Source: Puniceicoccales bacterium | Lineage (GTDB): Bacteria > Verrucomicrobiota > Verrucomicrobiia > Opitutales > JAIRKQ01 | Reading direction: 5' to 3' | Length of the DNA stretch: 64,000 nt | Assembly (NCBI GenBank): GCA_031267915.1 | Contig: JAIRYE010000006.1 | Span: 1 to 64,000, forward strand | In this document: positions 26,115-34,452 of the stretch, piece after piece | Layout: each line of letters begins with the position of its first letter | How positions within the stretch are numbered: the first letter of the stretch is position 1 | Program-made: the position numbers and the translations under genes | Notes under the pieces: generated by a model | Seen by the model: the letters and a program-made list of their open reading frames with translations, nothing else | Databases searched by the model: none | What the model was told of the DNA's origin: nothing

Positions 26115-27520
26115 GACTGGTCATTGTTTTGTATTATTTTTTGCAAATGGGAAATTCCAGACGGAAGATCAGAAAATTCGCAATTCAGCTGGGCCGCGAA
26201 GCACGTGTCGAGTATTTCAGAAAATCTTTTTGATGGAGACAATCCTAACTCCAGCAGATGCCGCCCCTGAATGAGCGGAATTGGTTTGTTGGAAAATACT
26301 CCGAGTCTTTGCGCCGTATTCCTGGAATGTTTTTCGATTTCTTCGTCATATCTGTCTTTCCATCCCATACGTCCGGCGAAATCAATGTGGCAAAGTCGCA
26401 GCAGTCTGTCGATCCTTTCCACATCATTTGCCAAGTGCAGTATTCCGGAATCGGAGCGATCACGCTCATATAAAAATCTCGGAGACATGTGCCAGCGGAC
26501 AAGGGGCAAAACTGCTTCAATTAGAGAGTTTGGTGCGCCGATGGAGTTTAGAAAATTCTTTGCCGGTTTTATGCCAATTTTGTCATGCCCGTAGTGGTGA
26601 ATGCCGCGCTCATCCTTGGTGGTGACATATGGCTTACCGAAATCGTGGCACAGAGTTGCAAATCCAATGATCAGATCTTCCCGCTGGCTGTTGACTTTCG
26701 TTTCCGCAAAAACGTCGAGGGATAGGCAGGTGTGGTCGAAGACTGAACCTTCCGGATGTGTCTTCCTGTCCTGCATGCACGTGACGAGAGATTCGATTTC
26801 CGGGAAAAATTTTACCCATTCGCAGTCCCTTAAAAACTGAAGTCCCAGCGATGGCATTGTGGATCGCAGCATTAGCTTTTTCCACTCGGAAAATATGCGC
26901 TCCCTGGATATGTCATAAATTGACAGGCTCCTGCACAGTTTGATGGTTTCCCTGGCGGCCTTCAGCTTAAATCGTCCAGCAAATTGCATGCCTCGCAGAA
27001 CACGCAGCTGATCTTCGGCAAATTTTTCACTGCTGTGGCGAAGTATCCCGGATTTTAGATCCCCAATGCCGCCAAACTCATCGATGATTTTCTCATTTGC
27101 AATGTCAAAATATATGGAATTTATGGTGAAATCCCTGCGACTGGCTGCTGTTCTAATGTCGCAATTTTCGGCACTACTAACTTTAAAATTTGTGTGTCTG
27201 GTTCCGGTTTTTACTTCCACGCGGGGAATTGATATGTCAATGGGGAACTCGCAAATTTTTAGCACGCAAAAAGATTTCCCTGTATTCTCAACGGTAAACC
27301 TGCGTGTCAGGAGTTTTTCAATTGATTCCAGGGATGAGCCGAAGACCTCTATGTCGAAGTCAATGAGCGGAATTTCCAAAATTGCATCCCGTACGCAGCC
27401 ACCAACAAAATACGGTTTCATTCCGGCATTCAGCAGTTCGGAGCAGATCCATTGGATGGCTTCAAAAGTATCATTCCGTGCTAACTTTCTAAATGCCTGA
27501 AATGTTAAATTTGTATTCAA
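26111..27520 (-). CDS. cca: CCA tRNA nucleotidyltransferase / poly(A) polymerase family, HD-containing
   Basis: A 469-residue class II nucleotidyltransferase. The head shows YFVGGCVRDAILEIPLIDFDIEVFG with the DxD metal site, then RRDFTINSIYFD and the EDQLRVLRGMQFAGRF motif that binds template-like base contacts. A C-terminal HD domain (HDFGKPYVT, HYGHDKIG) suggests phosphatase or phosphodiesterase activity as in E. coli Cca. The gene adds or repairs the CCA ends of tRNAs; the tRNAs in this window encode CCA, so repair is the likely role. It heads the cca-mreC-mreD operon. Confidence 0.9.
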   Translation of the reverse strand: MNTNLTFQAFRKLARNDTFEAIQWICSELLNAGMKPYFVGGCVRDAILEIPLIDFDIEVFGSSLESIEKLLTRRFTVENTGKSFCVLKICEFPIDISIPRVEVKTGTRHTNFKVSSAENCDIRTAASRRDFTINSIYFDIANEKIIDEFGGIGDLKSGILRHSSEKFAEDQLRVLRGMQFAGRFKLKAARETIKLCRSLSIYDISRERIFSEWKKLMLRSTMPSLGLQFLRDCEWVKFFPEIESLVTCMQDRKTHPEGSVFDHTCLSLDVFAETKVNSQREDLIIGFATLCHDFGKPYVTTKDERGIHHYGHDKIGIKPAKNFLNSIGAPNSLIEAVLPLVRWHMSPRFLYERDRSDSGILHLANDVERIDRLLRLCHIDFAGRMGWKDRYDEEIEKHSRNTAQRLGVFSNKPIPLIQGRHLLELGLSPSKRFSEILDTCFAAQLNCEFSDLPSGISHLQKIIQNNDQS

Positions 27521-27581
27521 TACCTTAGGGACGGTGTGGAAATTTCAAGTTGAAGATAAATTTTCAGAATGATACTCTAGG

Positions 27582-28850
27582 CTAGCTGTTGACGTTAATT
27601 CCTTTTTTCATCGTCAGAGACAGCAGCAGTCCAATTAGTGTCAACGCAGGCATTGTCAGGAGTGCATTTCTGAATGCTTCGGAAGAAATCACGTGGTCAG
27701 CTCCCGTCGAATGCACCTCCATGAGCCAGCCTACGATTGGTTGAAATAATCCACCAGCTAGCATGACGATCATGTTTACTACGGCGATGGCACTGCCCTT
27801 TGCCTCCCCTATGTTCAATTCCAGACTGGCAACGAAGCAGATGACCTCCGGACTGGAGCATACTCCGGCCAGGAACAGCAAAAGCCCTACGCTGAATGTG
27901 GATTTTATCGGGCACAGCAGCAATATTGAAAATAGAATAGTGCTCAGAAATGTTCCGCAGATCAAAAGTTTTCTTCTGCACTTAATGACATCGGATATCA
28001 GTCCCGCCAGTGGACCTCCGACCAGCCAGCCAACATAGAGCATGCTGGAAATTTTTGTGGCCTCGGATTTTGCCAATCCCATCGAAATTTCAATGTATCG
28101 AACTCCCCAAAGATCTCCGAAAATTACAAGTGGAGTATACAGGCTAGCTCCCACAAGTCCAATTATCCACGTTTGCTTGTTTTTACAGACTGCAATCAGC
28201 CCCGATAGAAAATTTTTTAGTGGGGAGGTGTCGGAAATTGCGGATCTTTTTTCCACTTCCCAGCGCGGTGTTTCTGGAATGTAAATGGCGATTGCCGCAG
28301 CCATAATCACGCCCGCAATTGCCATTACCACGAAGGACATTTTCCAGCCGATGCGATCGATTAGAAACGCAAGTGGTGTCTGCCCAATTAGAGCCCCGCA
28401 GATCCCGAGAGAGGTTGTTAACCCCGATAGGAACGCAAGCCTTTCGTCGTGAAACCAAACGGCAGCCAGATACATGACTCCAATGAACGCACAGCTCGAT
28501 CCTATGCCAGTCAAAATTCTTCCAGCTGTTATGTATACCAGTGACGTTGATGGAATTATGGGAGCTAGGCATCCGATTGCAACGAGCACGGAGGCGGGAA
28601 ATAGCACACTTTTCCCTCCAAATTTGTCGAACAATATCCCCGCAAAAAGCTGCAGAGGAGCGTAGACGATGTAGTATGATCCGACTACGGTGCCTATTGT
28701 TACAGCGGATGCGGAAAATTGGGTGGCCAACTCCTGTTCCATTACGCTCGGTGCAACGCGGACCAGATATTCGTACAGGTAAAATGCCACAGCTGCTGTC
28801 CACGCTAGCCATGCCAGTTTGCCGCTCTTTTTTTCGAATTTCAGTTTCAT
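27582..28850 (-). CDS. Major facilitator superfamily transporter
   Basis: A 422-residue integral membrane protein with 12 hydrophobic segments and a central charged loop (about 200-215). The MFS signature between helices 2 and 3 reads GILFDKFGGKSVLFPASVLV. It resembles a group of anion or organic-acid symporters found in intracellular and free-living bacteria; the substrate cannot be inferred. I use ATG 28850, since the ten further codons start with TTG and are hydrophilic. It is the last gene of a minus-strand set after DUF58, separated by 45 bases. Confidence 0.85.
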   Translation of the reverse strand: MKLKFEKKSGKLAWLAWTAAVAFYLYEYLVRVAPSVMEQELATQFSASAVTIGTVVGSYYIVYAPLQLFAGILFDKFGGKSVLFPASVLVAIGCLAPIIPSTSLVYITAGRILTGIGSSCAFIGVMYLAAVWFHDERLAFLSGLTTSLGICGALIGQTPLAFLIDRIGWKMSFVVMAIAGVIMAAAIAIYIPETPRWEVEKRSAISDTSPLKNFLSGLIAVCKNKQTWIIGLVGASLYTPLVIFGDLWGVRYIEISMGLAKSEATKISSMLYVGWLVGGPLAGLISDVIKCRRKLLICGTFLSTILFSILLLCPIKSTFSVGLLLFLAGVCSSPEVICFVASLELNIGEAKGSAIAVVNMIVMLAGGLFQPIVGWLMEVHSTGADHVISSEAFRNALLTMPALTLIGLLLSLTMKKGINVNS

Positions 28851-28895
28851 TCGACCCGAATGTGCAAATTTCGCCCCCAAAAGGCAATAGAAAAG

Positions 28896-29723
28896 TTAGA
28901 GTAAATTATTCAAAAAAGTAAAAATTGACTTTTCCAGGGAGTCTCTGGTGTTTGCTTGTGAAATTTTTACACCAAGGGATCTAATGTCTTCAAAAATTAA
29001 TTTTTGATAGGAAGCATACTTGTCCATAATTTTCGACATCAGTGCCATGTCATCCGTATTTATCCAGAGAGTTTCTCCGGTTTCCAAATCTTCCAGCAGC
29101 ACTTTCCCAGCCCTAGCGTGCGGCATTTCTCCATCATCAATCACCGCCAGCAAAATTACGTCGTGTTTTTCCCTGAGGGTGTGCAGCTGTGCCAGTGTCG
29201 CTTTCCTATTGGTTGCAAGGCAAAATACGTCGCAGATCAGAATGATGACTGATCTATTTCTGAGAATTCTGCTTAAAATTTTCAGTGTGCTTGCTAGGTT
29301 TGTTTGCGATTTTTTTCCAGTGGAAACCGATTTTTCGATTGCGTATTTGAAAATCTTTACATTCCGCCGTGGTTTTAGAAATTTTTCCACTCCGCCGGAA
29401 AAAAGAACAAGGCCGGCCCTGTCTCCGTGCATTTCTGCCAGCCGGGATAAGCTGCCTAGAATGTTGCTTGCCAGTGAAAATTTTGATTGTCTTTGCGTTC
29501 CGAATTTCATGGATGCACTAATATCCAGAGCGAAAATTATGTCGTATCCGCTATCGGATTTGACGCTGTCCACAAAAGGTATCCCTGTCTTTGCCGTAAT
29601 GTTCCAATTGATAAATCGCACATCGTCTCCCGGGATATACTCCCTCGCATCGCCCAGGACAATGCCGTTTGGTCGAAACAATTTTCGATAGCTTCTCGGA
29701 AGAATATTAGTTTGCGAGGCCAT
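28896..29723 (-). CDS. DUF58 domain protein with von Willebrand-like fold
   Basis: A 275-residue protein with the DUF58 signature AREYIPGDDVRFINWNITAKTG near residue 26, then a vWA-like domain whose metal-ion site begins FALDISASMKFG (DxSxS). Such proteins are encoded beside MoxR AAA+ ATPases and act as partners in chaperone-like or envelope-stress functions. Here the MoxR gene is about 5 kb away (34453), on the same strand but not adjacent. It follows lpxB with one base between the stop and start, so it is in the gatB-lpxB operon. Confidence 0.9.
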   Translation of the reverse strand: MASQTNILPRSYRKLFRPNGIVLGDAREYIPGDDVRFINWNITAKTGIPFVDSVKSDSGYDIIFALDISASMKFGTQRQSKFSLASNILGSLSRLAEMHGDRAGLVLFSGGVEKFLKPRRNVKIFKYAIEKSVSTGKKSQTNLASTLKILSRILRNRSVIILICDVFCLATNRKATLAQLHTLREKHDVILLAVIDDGEMPHARAGKVLLEDLETGETLWINTDDMALMSKIMDKYASYQKLIFEDIRSLGVKISQANTRDSLEKSIFTFLNNLL

Positions 29724-29724
29724 G

Positions 29725-30894
29725 CTATTTTATTGCCGATAGGATCCATTGAGCTGCGGATGTATCTGACCCGACTGATAAAATTTCTCTCAATTCCGCG
29801 GCTGCATTTTGGAAAGAATGTTGCAGTCTTTCATTCTGCAGGCACTGCAAAATATGTTTTGCCACAGATTTTGGTCTGAGTCGTGACTGCAGAAATTCAT
29901 GCCATATGCACCTGTTGAGCAGAATATTTGCGATTCCAAGAAATTTAACCTTCACTAAAATTTTTCCGATTGTGTAGGTGAGTGGGTGTGTTTTGTACAC
30001 TATTGCGCCGGGGATTCCAGCCAGGCAGCACTTCAGTGACATCGTTCCGGAGCTCATAATTGCAGCGGCGGCTTCAATGCTTTCGCCATCAGCTATAAAT
30101 GTTACCCTGTCCAGCAATTTTGAAAATTTTTTATTTAGAATTTTTCGCAGAGTCGCCAGGACTGTTTCGTCGGGATACACCACCACTGCCATGCGCTCAC
30201 CATCTTGCTTTAATACCTCCCGGAAGACTTTCAGCAGTGCTGGGAAAATTCTTATTACCGCAGATTTTCTACTGCCCGGAAGCAGCAGGATCGGTCCCCT
30301 GGAATTGTGGGAAATATTCAGATCATAGCTTTCGGATGCAAACGGATGGCCCACGAAATTCACATCCAGAGATGTGTCTTCGAAGCACTTCTTTTCAAAT
30401 GGTAAAATGATTGCCATCGAGTCAACGAATTTCGCAATTTGATGGCGTCTCTTCGGTTTCCACGCCCAGATTTGAGGAGATATGTAGTAGAAAACTTTTA
30501 TGTCACCGCCGGCTTTTTGTGAAAGTTTGTGCCCAAATAACATTTTAGCCAGCCGGAGATTGAATCCCGGAAAATCAACGAAGCATACTGCCCGCGGATG
30601 AACAGCTTTTATCCACAGAAACACCTGCCTGAGCAGCCTTAGGAAAAAGAACAAATTCACCAGGGCTTCGTAGACTCCGATGATGGAGAATTTTGTCATG
30701 TCCAAAATTAAGCTTGCTCCTGCCCTTTCCAGAGCACGCCCTCCGAAGGCAGCAACAGTAATTCCGGGGCGTATTTTTTTTATTTCCTTCAGCATTGCGG
30801 CGGCGTGCTGATCTCCCGAATGCTCTCCCGCCACGATAACTAGATCCACTTGTTTCCCTGAGTGGGGGTCCAGGTCAATTTTTGGTTTCTTCAC
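29725..30894 (-). CDS. lpxB: Lipid-A-disaccharide synthase
   Basis: A 389-residue glycosyltransferase of family 19 that joins UDP-2,3-diacylglucosamine and lipid X in lipid A synthesis at the inner membrane. Signatures: VAGEHSGDQHAAAML at the N-terminus, SIIGVYEAL, VDFPGFNLRLAK, YYISPQIWAWKPKR, FVGHPF, and LLLPGSRKSAV. The presence of lpxB and lpxA (40177) shows that this cell makes lipid A. It is flanked by gatB upstream (63-base gap) and DUF58 downstream. Confidence 0.95.
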   Translation of the reverse strand: MKKPKIDLDPHSGKQVDLVIVAGEHSGDQHAAAMLKEIKKIRPGITVAAFGGRALERAGASLILDMTKFSIIGVYEALVNLFFFLRLLRQVFLWIKAVHPRAVCFVDFPGFNLRLAKMLFGHKLSQKAGGDIKVFYYISPQIWAWKPKRRHQIAKFVDSMAIILPFEKKCFEDTSLDVNFVGHPFASESYDLNISHNSRGPILLLPGSRKSAVIRIFPALLKVFREVLKQDGERMAVVVYPDETVLATLRKILNKKFSKLLDRVTFIADGESIEAAAAIMSSGTMSLKCCLAGIPGAIVYKTHPLTYTIGKILVKVKFLGIANILLNRCIWHEFLQSRLRPKSVAKHILQCLQNERLQHSFQNAAAELREILSVGSDTSAAQWILSAIK

Positions 30895-30957
30895 GTATTA
30901 CAAAAAGTGAAAACATGCAAAAAATTTTGTCAAATAATATAAAAGACGATTGTCCGG

Positions 30958-32427
30958 CTATGAATGCAGCAATTCCCGCAGCGTACTGTCGACAATCAGT
31001 GGGTTTGCTTTGCCGCGAGTCTCTTTCATTACGAATCCCTTGATTGCATTAATTGCGGCATCTTTTCCTGATCGGAACTCACCGGCCGCTTTTTCATTTC
31101 TAGTGATGGCTAACTGGCAAATTGCAAGCAATTCATCGGCATTGGCGTTTTGCTTTAGCCCCTTGATTTCTATGATTTCCTCTGCTGATTTTCCGCTTTG
31201 GAACATTTCAATGAAAACATTTTGTGCAATTTGTTTGGAAATTGCCCCGTCATCTATGAACTTTACAAGCTCTGCCAAATTTTTCGGAGAAATTTTGAAA
31301 TTTTCCAGGGAGCTATCATTTTTCCCATCGGAATTGCTGTTTTGGATTGACATTTCCCTCAGCATGTCGTTGGCGATTATGTTTGCAATGATTTGCGGAT
31401 TGTTGTGCGTTGCCACTGCGCTTTCAAAAAAATCTCCCAGGGTATGCTTGGGGCAAATTACGGAAGTTACCGTGTAGGGCAGATTGTATTGGCTGAAAAA
31501 TCTTTCCTGTTTTGCGAATGGCAGCTCAGGGACTTCGCTTCGAATTTTTTCCCGTGTTTCCGGGGAAATTTTCACGGGCATTAGGTCGGGATCCGGAAAA
31601 TAGCGATAGTCGAAGGCGGTTTCTTTTGATCGCAAAATTGTTGTTGAGCACAAATTCGCATCCCAGCGGCGAGTTTCCTGGGAAATTTTCTCTCCACTTT
31701 TCAGTGCTTCGATTTGTCGTTTAATTTCGAACGCTATGCCATTTTTTACACCGGAAATGGAATTCAAGTTTTTGATTTCCACTTTTGTTCCAAGTTTTTT
31801 TTCTCCGATGGGCCGAACACTAACATTTGCATCGCACCGCATTTCTCCTTTTTCCATGTCGCAGTTTGATATTCCGGCATATGCCATGTGCATGCGCAGG
31901 GAATTCAGGTAGGCGAAAGCTTCCTCTGCGGAACGCATGTCCGGCTGGGAAACGATTTCCATCAGGGCTACTCCCGCCCGGTTGAAATCAACGCCGGAAT
32001 CCTCTTCGAAATGTGTCAGCTTTCCAACGTCTTCCTCCAGGTGTATGCGATCCAGGGCGATTTTTTTGTGCTCTCCCATTACGTTGCGGGATGGACCTGG
32101 CAGTTCTATTTCCACATATCCATTGCGGCAAACTGGATTACTATTCTGAGAAATTTGGTAGTTTTTGGGGCAGTCTGGGTAGAAGTAATTTTTCCTGTCC
32201 CATTTTGCTATCTCTGCGATGTCGCATCCAAAAATTATTCCGGCCTTTACGGTGGCCAAGACTGCTTTTTCATTTATAACTGGCAGTGTTCCCGGGAGCC
32301 CCAGTACGACGGGATCCGTTAGACTGTTCGGCGGAGCTCCAAATTTATAGGGACATTTGGAAAATAATTTTGACTTTATCCCTATCTGCACGTGAACTTC
32401 CAACCCTATGACAGCCTCGTATTCCAT
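30958..32427 (-). CDS. gatB: Aspartyl/glutamyl-tRNA amidotransferase subunit B
   Basis: A 489-residue subunit of the GatCAB enzyme, which amidates Glu-tRNAGln and Asp-tRNAAsn. The start YEAVIGLEVHVQI, the PGTLPVIN and KWDRKNYFYPDCPKNYQISQ segments, the LEEDVGKLTH loop and the YRYFPDPDL motif are all present. A C-terminal YqeY-like helical domain (from about 330) is intact. It suggests that this organism relies on the transamidation route for Gln and/or Asn tRNA. gatA and gatC are not in the window. It begins upstream of lpxB on the same strand. Confidence 0.96.
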   Translation of the reverse strand: MEYEAVIGLEVHVQIGIKSKLFSKCPYKFGAPPNSLTDPVVLGLPGTLPVINEKAVLATVKAGIIFGCDIAEIAKWDRKNYFYPDCPKNYQISQNSNPVCRNGYVEIELPGPSRNVMGEHKKIALDRIHLEEDVGKLTHFEEDSGVDFNRAGVALMEIVSQPDMRSAEEAFAYLNSLRMHMAYAGISNCDMEKGEMRCDANVSVRPIGEKKLGTKVEIKNLNSISGVKNGIAFEIKRQIEALKSGEKISQETRRWDANLCSTTILRSKETAFDYRYFPDPDLMPVKISPETREKIRSEVPELPFAKQERFFSQYNLPYTVTSVICPKHTLGDFFESAVATHNNPQIIANIIANDMLREMSIQNSNSDGKNDSSLENFKISPKNLAELVKFIDDGAISKQIAQNVFIEMFQSGKSAEEIIEIKGLKQNANADELLAICQLAITRNEKAAGEFRSGKDAAINAIKGFVMKETRGKANPLIVDSTLRELLHS

Positions 32428-32474
32428 GGAAGATAACTAGATAAAAATATTTTAGAGGCAATAAAAATACTTAT

Positions 32475-32488
32475 TCCCCTGAGGGGGA
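32475..32488. promoter_or_regulatory. Short hairpin in the gatB-rpmG divergent gap
   Basis: TCCCC and GGGGA arms around a TGAG loop form a compact stem in the 137-base space between gatB and rpmG. On the plus strand a U-poor sequence follows, so an intrinsic terminator is unlikely. It may be part of a promoter-proximal leader. Low confidence. Confidence 0.3.
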
Positions 32489-32528
32489 TCTATTTTCCGC
32501 AAATGAAAAATTTTTGTTGAGTTTTTAG

Positions 32529-32549
32529 CTGCTAAAGGTTTCCTAGCAG
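32529..32549 (+). promoter_or_regulatory. Hairpin in the rpmG leader
   Basis: CTGCTA and TAGCAG arms (six base pairs), with an inner GG/CC pairing across a two-base bulge, form a stable stem 15 bases upstream of the rpmG start. It could be a leader structure for control of the ribosomal protein gene. No direct evidence of function. Confidence 0.35.
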
Positions 32550-32564
32550 AAGATCAGGAATCTT

Positions 32565-32735
32565 ATGCCAAGGGAATATATAATTTTAGAGTGTACGGAA
32601 GCGAAGAAAGAGGGGAAACCTGTTTCGCGCTACATGTCAACGCGCAACAAAAAAATTCAAACGGAGCGTGTCGAAAAGATGAAGTTCAATAAGTTTTTGA
32701 AGCGCCACACGCTGCACCGTGAAATCAAGGGATGA
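32565..32735 (+). CDS. rpmG: 50S ribosomal protein L33
   Basis: A 56-residue basic protein matching L33: after a short leader it reads [18 protein letters not shown], then STRNKK, ERVEK, and a [13 protein letters not shown] end. It lacks the CxxC pairs of zinc-binding L33, so it is the zinc-independent form. The residue pattern is close to that seen in Verrucomicrobia-like L33 and helps place the organism. It is a standalone gene with its own leader, 65 bases upstream of fabD in the same direction. Confidence 0.95.
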   Translation: MPREYIILECTEAKKEGKPVSRYMSTRNKKIQTERVEKMKFNKFLKRHTLHREIKG

Positions 32736-32800
32736 TTTTCAATTTTCCACGGAGGTAGATGCTTTTATCTGCGTAAAATTGGAGATGCGTTTGATTTGAT

Positions 32801-33718
32801 ATGGGCACAGCTTTAGTATTTCCTGGGCAAGGGGCACAGTATGTGGGAATGGGATTGTCCCTCTATGAAAATAGTCCCGCTGCGAAGAAAATTTTTTCCA
32901 GGGCGGAGGAAATCCTTGGCGGCGCATTTTTACAAGCGTGTTTCCGCGGGCCAGAGGAAGTTTTGACGCAAACTAGCGTCTGTCAGCCAGCTTTATTTAC
33001 GCACGGTTGTGCGGCGGTTGAAATTCTCCGGGAAAAAATTCCGGAGAAGAAGTATTCCATCGCCTATGGCCTAAGTCTCGGCGAGCTAACTGCGCTGTGC
33101 ATTGCAGAGGTTTTTGATTTCACAACTGGTGTTAAACTTGTTGCCGAACGTGGACGGCTGATGCGGAAGGCGTGCGAAGAGACCGATGGGGCTATGCTGT
33201 GCCTGATTGGAGGGAATCCGGATGACGCCACTGAGCTGTGTTCCGCTGCAGATGTTGAGATGGCAAATATGAATTGTCCTGGGCAGATCGTCGTTTCCGG
33301 AGAAATGCGAAACATAAAAAAAGCCATGGAAATGGCGCAAAAGATGGCATTCAAACGTGTGCTTCCGCTCAATGTGGCTGGGGCGTATCACAGCAGGTTG
33401 ATGGAAAGTGCCGCCCAGGGATTTGAAAAATTTTTGCACGGTGTGGAGTTGCAGCCTCCGAAAATTAAAATTTTATCAAATGTCACAGGAGCACTCGTGG
33501 AATCCCCGGGGGAGATAAAAAAATTACTGGCAAGGCAGATAATTTCACCGGTTTTGTTTGAAAAATGCTGCCATTCGGCGCTGCAGCTGGAAATATCTGA
33601 ATTTTTTGAATGTGGCCCGGGAAGAACTCTCAGCGGAATGATGCGCAAAATCAGCGGAAATGTCACGCTGAGGAATTTTGACGGAGCCGCAGACTTCAAT
33701 GATTTATTGCAAGTTTGA
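32801..33718 (+). CDS. fabD: Malonyl-CoA:ACP transacylase
   Basis: A 305-residue alpha/beta hydrolase-like acyltransferase that transfers malonate from CoA to the acyl carrier protein. FPGQGAQYVGMG is at residues 8-18. The nucleophile is Ser92 in GLSLGE (usually GHSLGE, here with Leu in place of His), His near 197 in AYHSRLM completes the dyad, and the GPGRTLSGM end is typical. Other fab genes are not in the window. It is followed by the deaminase gene. Confidence 0.94.
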   Translation: MGTALVFPGQGAQYVGMGLSLYENSPAAKKIFSRAEEILGGAFLQACFRGPEEVLTQTSVCQPALFTHGCAAVEILREKIPEKKYSIAYGLSLGELTALCIAEVFDFTTGVKLVAERGRLMRKACEETDGAMLCLIGGNPDDATELCSAADVEMANMNCPGQIVVSGEMRNIKKAMEMAQKMAFKRVLPLNVAGAYHSRLMESAAQGFEKFLHGVELQPPKIKILSNVTGALVESPGEIKKLLARQIISPVLFEKCCHSALQLEISEFFECGPGRTLSGMMRKISGNVTLRNFDGAADFNDLLQV

Positions 33719-33742
33719 AGTTTAAATCTAAAGGTGAAAAGC

Positions 33743-34219
33743 ATGTCCGACGAATTATTTCTGACGCAGCAGGTGGCTGAAATTTTAAAACCAGAGCAGA
33801 AGGTTCGTCCGAATTGGGATGATTACTTCATGGCAACGGCGCTTCTGATAGCTACCAGGTCAAACTGCGGACGTCTGCACGTCGGATGTGTTCTAGTTTC
33901 CCAGGGCGAGCATAAAAATCGCATAATTTCCGCAGGCTACAATGGCTTTATTGCCGGAGCACCCCACAATTCGCGGATAAGGGATGGGCACGAGCAGGCC
34001 ACGATTCATGCCGAGCAAAATGCAATTACCGATGCCGCCAGGCGGGGGGTGAGCATTTTCGGAGCAATTGCCTACGTATCACATTTTCCATGCCTGCAGT
34101 GTGCGAAAATTCTTGCCTCTTCCGGGATCGGAGAAATCAAATACCATTTCGACTACAGCAATGACCCAATGGTTTCTCTGCTCCTCGAAGAGTGGAATGT
34201 AAGAATAACAAAGCTCTAG
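33743..34219 (+). CDS. Deoxycytidylate deaminase family protein
   Basis: A 158-residue zinc deaminase. The core has the HAEQN motif (metal ligand and catalytic Glu), PCLQCAK (two Cys ligands), and an upstream TRSNCGRLHVGCVLV strand with YNGFIAGAPHN, resembling dCMP deaminases (ComEB/DctD class), which supply dUMP for thymidylate. The start is ATG 33743, eight bases after AAAGG; an in-frame GTG is nine bases earlier. It lies after fabD. Confidence 0.9.
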   Translation: MSDELFLTQQVAEILKPEQKVRPNWDDYFMATALLIATRSNCGRLHVGCVLVSQGEHKNRIISAGYNGFIAGAPHNSRIRDGHEQATIHAEQNAITDAARRGVSIFGAIAYVSHFPCLQCAKILASSGIGEIKYHFDYSNDPMVSLLLEEWNVRITKL

Positions 34220-34452
34220 GCTCCGGCGTCGAGTGTTTAGCGAAAGCGTTGTGGAGCTCATCCGCCGGAGGGATGCCTCTCGCAACTCTTTTCGCAGGAG
34301 CGTCTTGGAGAACTCATTGGAGGTTTTCCCCGTAGCGACACCCATGTGTCTAGTCAGCATTTGGAGTATTTCTTCTGGGCCGTTTTTTACAATCACGCAA
34401 TGCGGCGAATACATGCGTACCGCTGAGGTCACGGAGACGAAAATTTTCCTAT
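34220..34452. other. Gap with an S21-like minus-strand frame of doubtful status
   Basis: Between the deaminase and moxR genes the minus strand is open from about 34432 into the deaminase. The part outside the deaminase begins MYSPHCVIVKNGPEEILQML and later has a Lys/Arg-rich LRKELREASLRRM stretch reminiscent of ribosomal protein S21. No stop ends it before the deaminase and no ribosome binding site is clear. It could be a decayed or frameshifted rpsU copy, or chance. I do not call it a gene. Confidence 0.3.

Noticed and set aside
28851-28880. TTG-initiated extension of the MFS gene
   Set aside because: The added residues are hydrophilic and the ATG at 28850 directly precedes the usual charged N-terminus of MFS proteins.
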